Assembly (NCBI RefSeq): GCF_021043375.1
Contig: NZ_JAJNDV010000015.1
Location: 1 to 37,366, forward strand
DNA from: Sphingomonas sp. IC-56
GTDB lineage: Bacteria; Pseudomonadota; Alphaproteobacteria; Sphingomonadales; Sphingomonadaceae
Reading direction: 5' to 3'
DNA length: 37,366 bases
Both the position numbers and the translations under genes were made by a program. The stretch's first letter is position 1. Each line of letters begins with the position of its first letter. This document shows, in pieces, positions 35,462-37,366 of this stretch. Below the pieces are notes generated by a model, which was not told where the DNA came from, made no database searches, and saw nothing but the letters and a program-made list of their open reading frames with translations.

Positions 35462-35731
35462 ATGGCACATAAAAAGGCAGGCGGCTCGTCCCGCAACGGT
35501 CGCGACTCCGCGGGCCGTCGTCTCGGCGTCAAGAAGTTCGGCAGCGAAGCAGTCGTCGCCGGCAACATCATCGTGCGTCAGCGCGGCACCAAGATCTATC
35601 CGGGCGTGAACGTCGGCATGGGCAAGGATCACACCTTGTTCGCGCTCGTCGACGGCCGCGTATCGTTCAAGGAAGGCCGTCTTGGCCGTAAATTCTGTTC
35701 GGTGGATATGATTGCGGAAGCAGCCGAATAA
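35462..35731 (+). CDS. rpmA: 50S ribosomal protein L27
   Basis: The 89-residue product has the typical N-terminus [20 protein letters not shown], whose flexible end reaches the peptidyl transferase centre, and the L27 core [20 protein letters not shown] and [20 protein letters not shown]. It starts directly with MAHKK and has no cleaved N-terminal extension of the Firmicutes type. GAGGAG is 8-9 bp before the ATG. An intrinsic terminator with a T6 run follows about 70 bp later. Confidence 0.98.
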   Translation: MAHKKAGGSSRNGRDSAGRRLGVKKFGSEAVVAGNIIVRQRGTKIYPGVNVGMGKDHTLFALVDGRVSFKEGRLGRKFCSVDMIAEAAE

Positions 35732-35800
35732 CATCGGGTAACCAGCCGGGTTGCCCACCAGGGTGACCCGGGTCCGAGCAAGACGGACCAGCTGATAAAG

Positions 35801-35830
35801 GGAGACGGGTCGCCCCGGCTCCCTTTTTTC
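35801..35830 (+). terminator. intrinsic terminator of rplU-rpmA
   Basis: GGGAG at 35801-35805 pairs with CTCCC ending at 35824, with an inner GGG/CCC pair, and six T follow at 35825-35830. It is the only classical hairpin-plus-U-tract terminator I found in the window. Confidence 0.75.
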
Positions 35831-35908
35831 ATGCTCCCTCGACAAGCGGCTGCAAACGGCGTGTCACAGTGATGCGTCAGGGGCACCGCAGGACCGAGGA
35901 GTTTGGTC

Positions 35909-36469
35909 ATGTTCGTGCGTACGCAAAGACTGACGCTGCGGCCCGGCTGGCCGGAGGATGCCCCCGATCTCGCCCAGGCGATCGGCCATGAGGCGGTGTG
36001 CCGCAACCTGCGCCGCGCCCCTTGGCCCTATGGCGAGGATGCCGCCGCGCGCTTCATGGCCGAATTCCACGATCCGCTCAGCCCCAAATTCCTGGTGTTC
36101 GAGCATGTCGGGGGCAGCGTCAGCCTGATCGGCGCGGCCGCGGTCCAGCGCGTCGGCGATTCGCCCCACGAACTGGGCTATTGGCTCACCCCCTCGGCCT
36201 GGGGCCGCGGCTATGCCACCGAGGCATGCGCAGCCGTCCTCGCCGCCGCCCGCGCGCGCGGCATCCGCCGCGTCACCTCAGGGCATTTCGTCGACAACCC
36301 CGCCTCGGGCAAGGTGCTGCGCAAGCTCGGCTTCAAGCCCAGCGGCCCGCTGGTCCAGCTCTACGCGCCCGCGCGCGGCGCCGAAGCCCCCTGCGCCCGC
36401 TATGCGCTCGACCTGGAGGGCGATGGCGGCGGCCAGGACGCGGACCCGCAAGCGCGAATGGCTGCCTGA
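35909..36469 (+). CDS. GNAT family N-acetyltransferase (RimJ/RimL-like)
   Basis: A 186-residue protein with the acetyltransferase_3 layout: N-terminal TQRLTLRPGWPEDAPDLAQA, the strand HELGYWLTPSAWGRGYATEA containing the acetyl-CoA loop (W-G-R-G-Y-A), and NPASGKVLRKLGFKPSG. Such enzymes acetylate protein N-termini or small amines. ATG 35909 has GAGGA (35896-35900) 8 bp upstream. The C-terminal 20 residues are Gly/Asp-rich and variable. Alone after the rpmA terminator; closed by a hairpin overlapping its own stop. Confidence 0.9.
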   Translation: MFVRTQRLTLRPGWPEDAPDLAQAIGHEAVCRNLRRAPWPYGEDAAARFMAEFHDPLSPKFLVFEHVGGSVSLIGAAAVQRVGDSPHELGYWLTPSAWGRGYATEACAAVLAAARARGIRRVTSGHFVDNPASGKVLRKLGFKPSGPLVQLYAPARGAEAPCARYALDLEGDGGGQDADPQARMAA

Positions 36470-36489
36470 TCCCCAGCGGATCGGGCAGC
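36461..36489. terminator. bidirectional hairpin between acetyltransferase and ThuA-like gene
   Basis: Arms 36461-36472 and 36478-36489 match at 11 of 12 positions around a 5-nt loop; the left arm covers the stop codon of the acetyltransferase gene. It lies 6 bp from the convergent stop at 36495. No U-tract. Confidence 0.55.
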
Positions 36490-36494
36490 CCGCC

Positions 36495-37274
36495 CTACTT
36501 CAAGCGCTTCTGCCCCAGCCCGCTCGCGGTCCAGTAGATCCCGCCCAGCAGGTGGTCCAGATACCGGCCGTCGCGATACGCCTCGCCGTCATGGCCCAGC
36601 GTCGTCACGAACACCCGGCTCTTGCCGTAATGGTGGTACCAGGCGACCGGATGCGCCGGCCCCATCGGCCTGGACACCTGCCCCGGCCAGATCTTGGTCG
36701 GGTCATAGCTCGTCTCGTCCACGTTCAGTACGGGGCTGATCGTCACGCGATACGGGTTGGTGGTGGTATAGAACTCGTCGCTCCACACCCAGCGCGCAGG
36801 GATGCCATAGGCCGCGGGAAAGCCCGCATCCTCCACCGTCACCACGCCGGTCTGCAGCATCGGGTGCACGCCCACGCTGCGCCCCACCAGCTTCTCGTAC
36901 CAGGGCCAGGGCTTTGCCGGCACCACGATCGCGGCGCGGTGCACCACCACGGCATTGCCCCCGCCGGTCATGTACGCCTCGAAGCGCGCCCGCTGCGCGT
37001 CGTTCAAATCCTCCACCGCCGTGTTCAACAGCATCACCGCGGCATAGCGCCCCAGCTCGCCCTCCAGCGGCGCGGCATTGGTCGCCCATTCGATCTCGAA
37101 CGCATGCAGCCGCGCCATCCGCATCAGGCTCTCGCGCGCCACGGGAATGAACTCAAAATGATATTTGCTGGGCGATGCGATCACCAGCAGCTTGAACTGC
37201 GGCTCGGCGGCCTGCACCGCCACCGGCCCCGCCAGCCCGGCCCCAAGCGCCAGCGCGGCAAGCATATGCTTCAT
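36495..37274 (-). CDS. exported ThuA-like domain protein
   Basis: A 259-residue protein with a signal peptide (HMLAALALGAGLAGPVAVQA) and a ThuA-type glutamine-amidotransferase-like fold: KLLVIASPSKYHFEFIP, RYAAVMLLNTAVEDLND, GGGNAVVVHRAA and the C-terminal HPVAWYHHYGKSRVF then GHDGEAYRDGRYLDHLLGG. ThuA domains occur in sugar metabolism proteins (trehalose utilisation) and as secreted glycoside-related modules; no catalytic Cys is apparent. The export signal suggests a periplasmic role in carbohydrate processing. ATG 37272-37274 has GGAGAGGGG directly upstream. Upstream to 37366 no further gene is visible. Confidence 0.88.
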   Translation of the reverse strand: MKHMLAALALGAGLAGPVAVQAAEPQFKLLVIASPSKYHFEFIPVARESLMRMARLHAFEIEWATNAAPLEGELGRYAAVMLLNTAVEDLNDAQRARFEAYMTGGGNAVVVHRAAIVVPAKPWPWYEKLVGRSVGVHPMLQTGVVTVEDAGFPAAYGIPARWVWSDEFYTTTNPYRVTISPVLNVDETSYDPTKIWPGQVSRPMGPAHPVAWYHHYGKSRVFVTTLGHDGEAYRDGRYLDHLLGGIYWTASGLGQKRLK

Positions 37275-37366
37275 ACCCCTCTCCTTCGCCCCCTCCTGTC
37301 CCCAAGCCGCCAGCCAAGGCAACCCACCCCGCGACCTGAAGACAAAACAGCCCCAGCGCTCCAGCC

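Overview
The window is GC-rich chromosomal DNA from an alphaproteobacterium, most likely Sphingomonas or a close relative. The grounds are codon use with strong G/C at third positions, a complete gatCAB amidotransferase operon, HspQ, a general-stress-type GGAAC-N17-CGTT promoter, GC-rich palindromic units of alphaproteobacterial type and many TonB-free periplasmic/lipoprotein genes. It reads as core chromosome: no transposase, integrase, phage gene, rRNA or CRISPR array was seen. One tRNA (Ser, anticodon CGA) is present.

Layout. 1-5.7 kb: the end of a proline-rich protein, a small acidic protein, a Crp/Fnr regulator, a periplasmic cyclophilin, a small exported protein with a candidate EcfG promoter, and gatC-gatA-gatB on the minus strand. 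5.8-13.7 kb: a DUF3089 hydrolase, a palindromic repeat, ruvX, an exported alpha/beta hydrolase, a small DUF6894-type protein, pyrB overlapping a dihydroorotase-like gene that has lost key metal and catalytic residues, a putative lipoprotein and an SLC13-type permease. 13.7-20.5 kb: a lipocalin plus TspO-like membrane protein pair, rnk, a small membrane protein, two divergent L,D-transpeptidases, and the overlapping pair pncC-nadE for NAD recycling and synthesis. 20.5-25.1 kb: a membrane hybrid histidine kinase divergent from a GAF-GGDEF-EAL protein whose GGDEF motif is degenerate, then a Gfo/Idh/MocA oxidoreductase. 25.2-30.4 kb: a YcbB-type L,D-transpeptidase with a small lipoprotein, a composite palindromic repeat, an overlapping nucleotidyltransferase/metallophosphoesterase pair, a small antisense-tail ORF and a GNAT-like protein. 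30.4-37.4 kb: a fused M16 peptidase, a canonical TspO, tRNA-Ser, hspQ, a small secreted protein, rplU-rpmA with promoter and intrinsic terminator, a GNAT acetyltransferase and a ThuA-like exported protein.

Functional themes: translation fidelity (gatCAB, rplU-rpmA, tRNA-Ser), pyrimidine and NAD biosynthesis, cell-wall remodelling (three L,D-transpeptidases of three different subfamilies), envelope lipoproteins, and c-di-GMP/phosphorelay signalling. Convergent gene pairs are often separated by a long perfect hairpin without a U-tract, which looks like the local style of transcript ending. The least explained module is the nucleotidyltransferase-metallophosphoesterase pair at 27320-28823. The most clear-cut biochemical oddity is the degenerate PyrC at 9993-11213.
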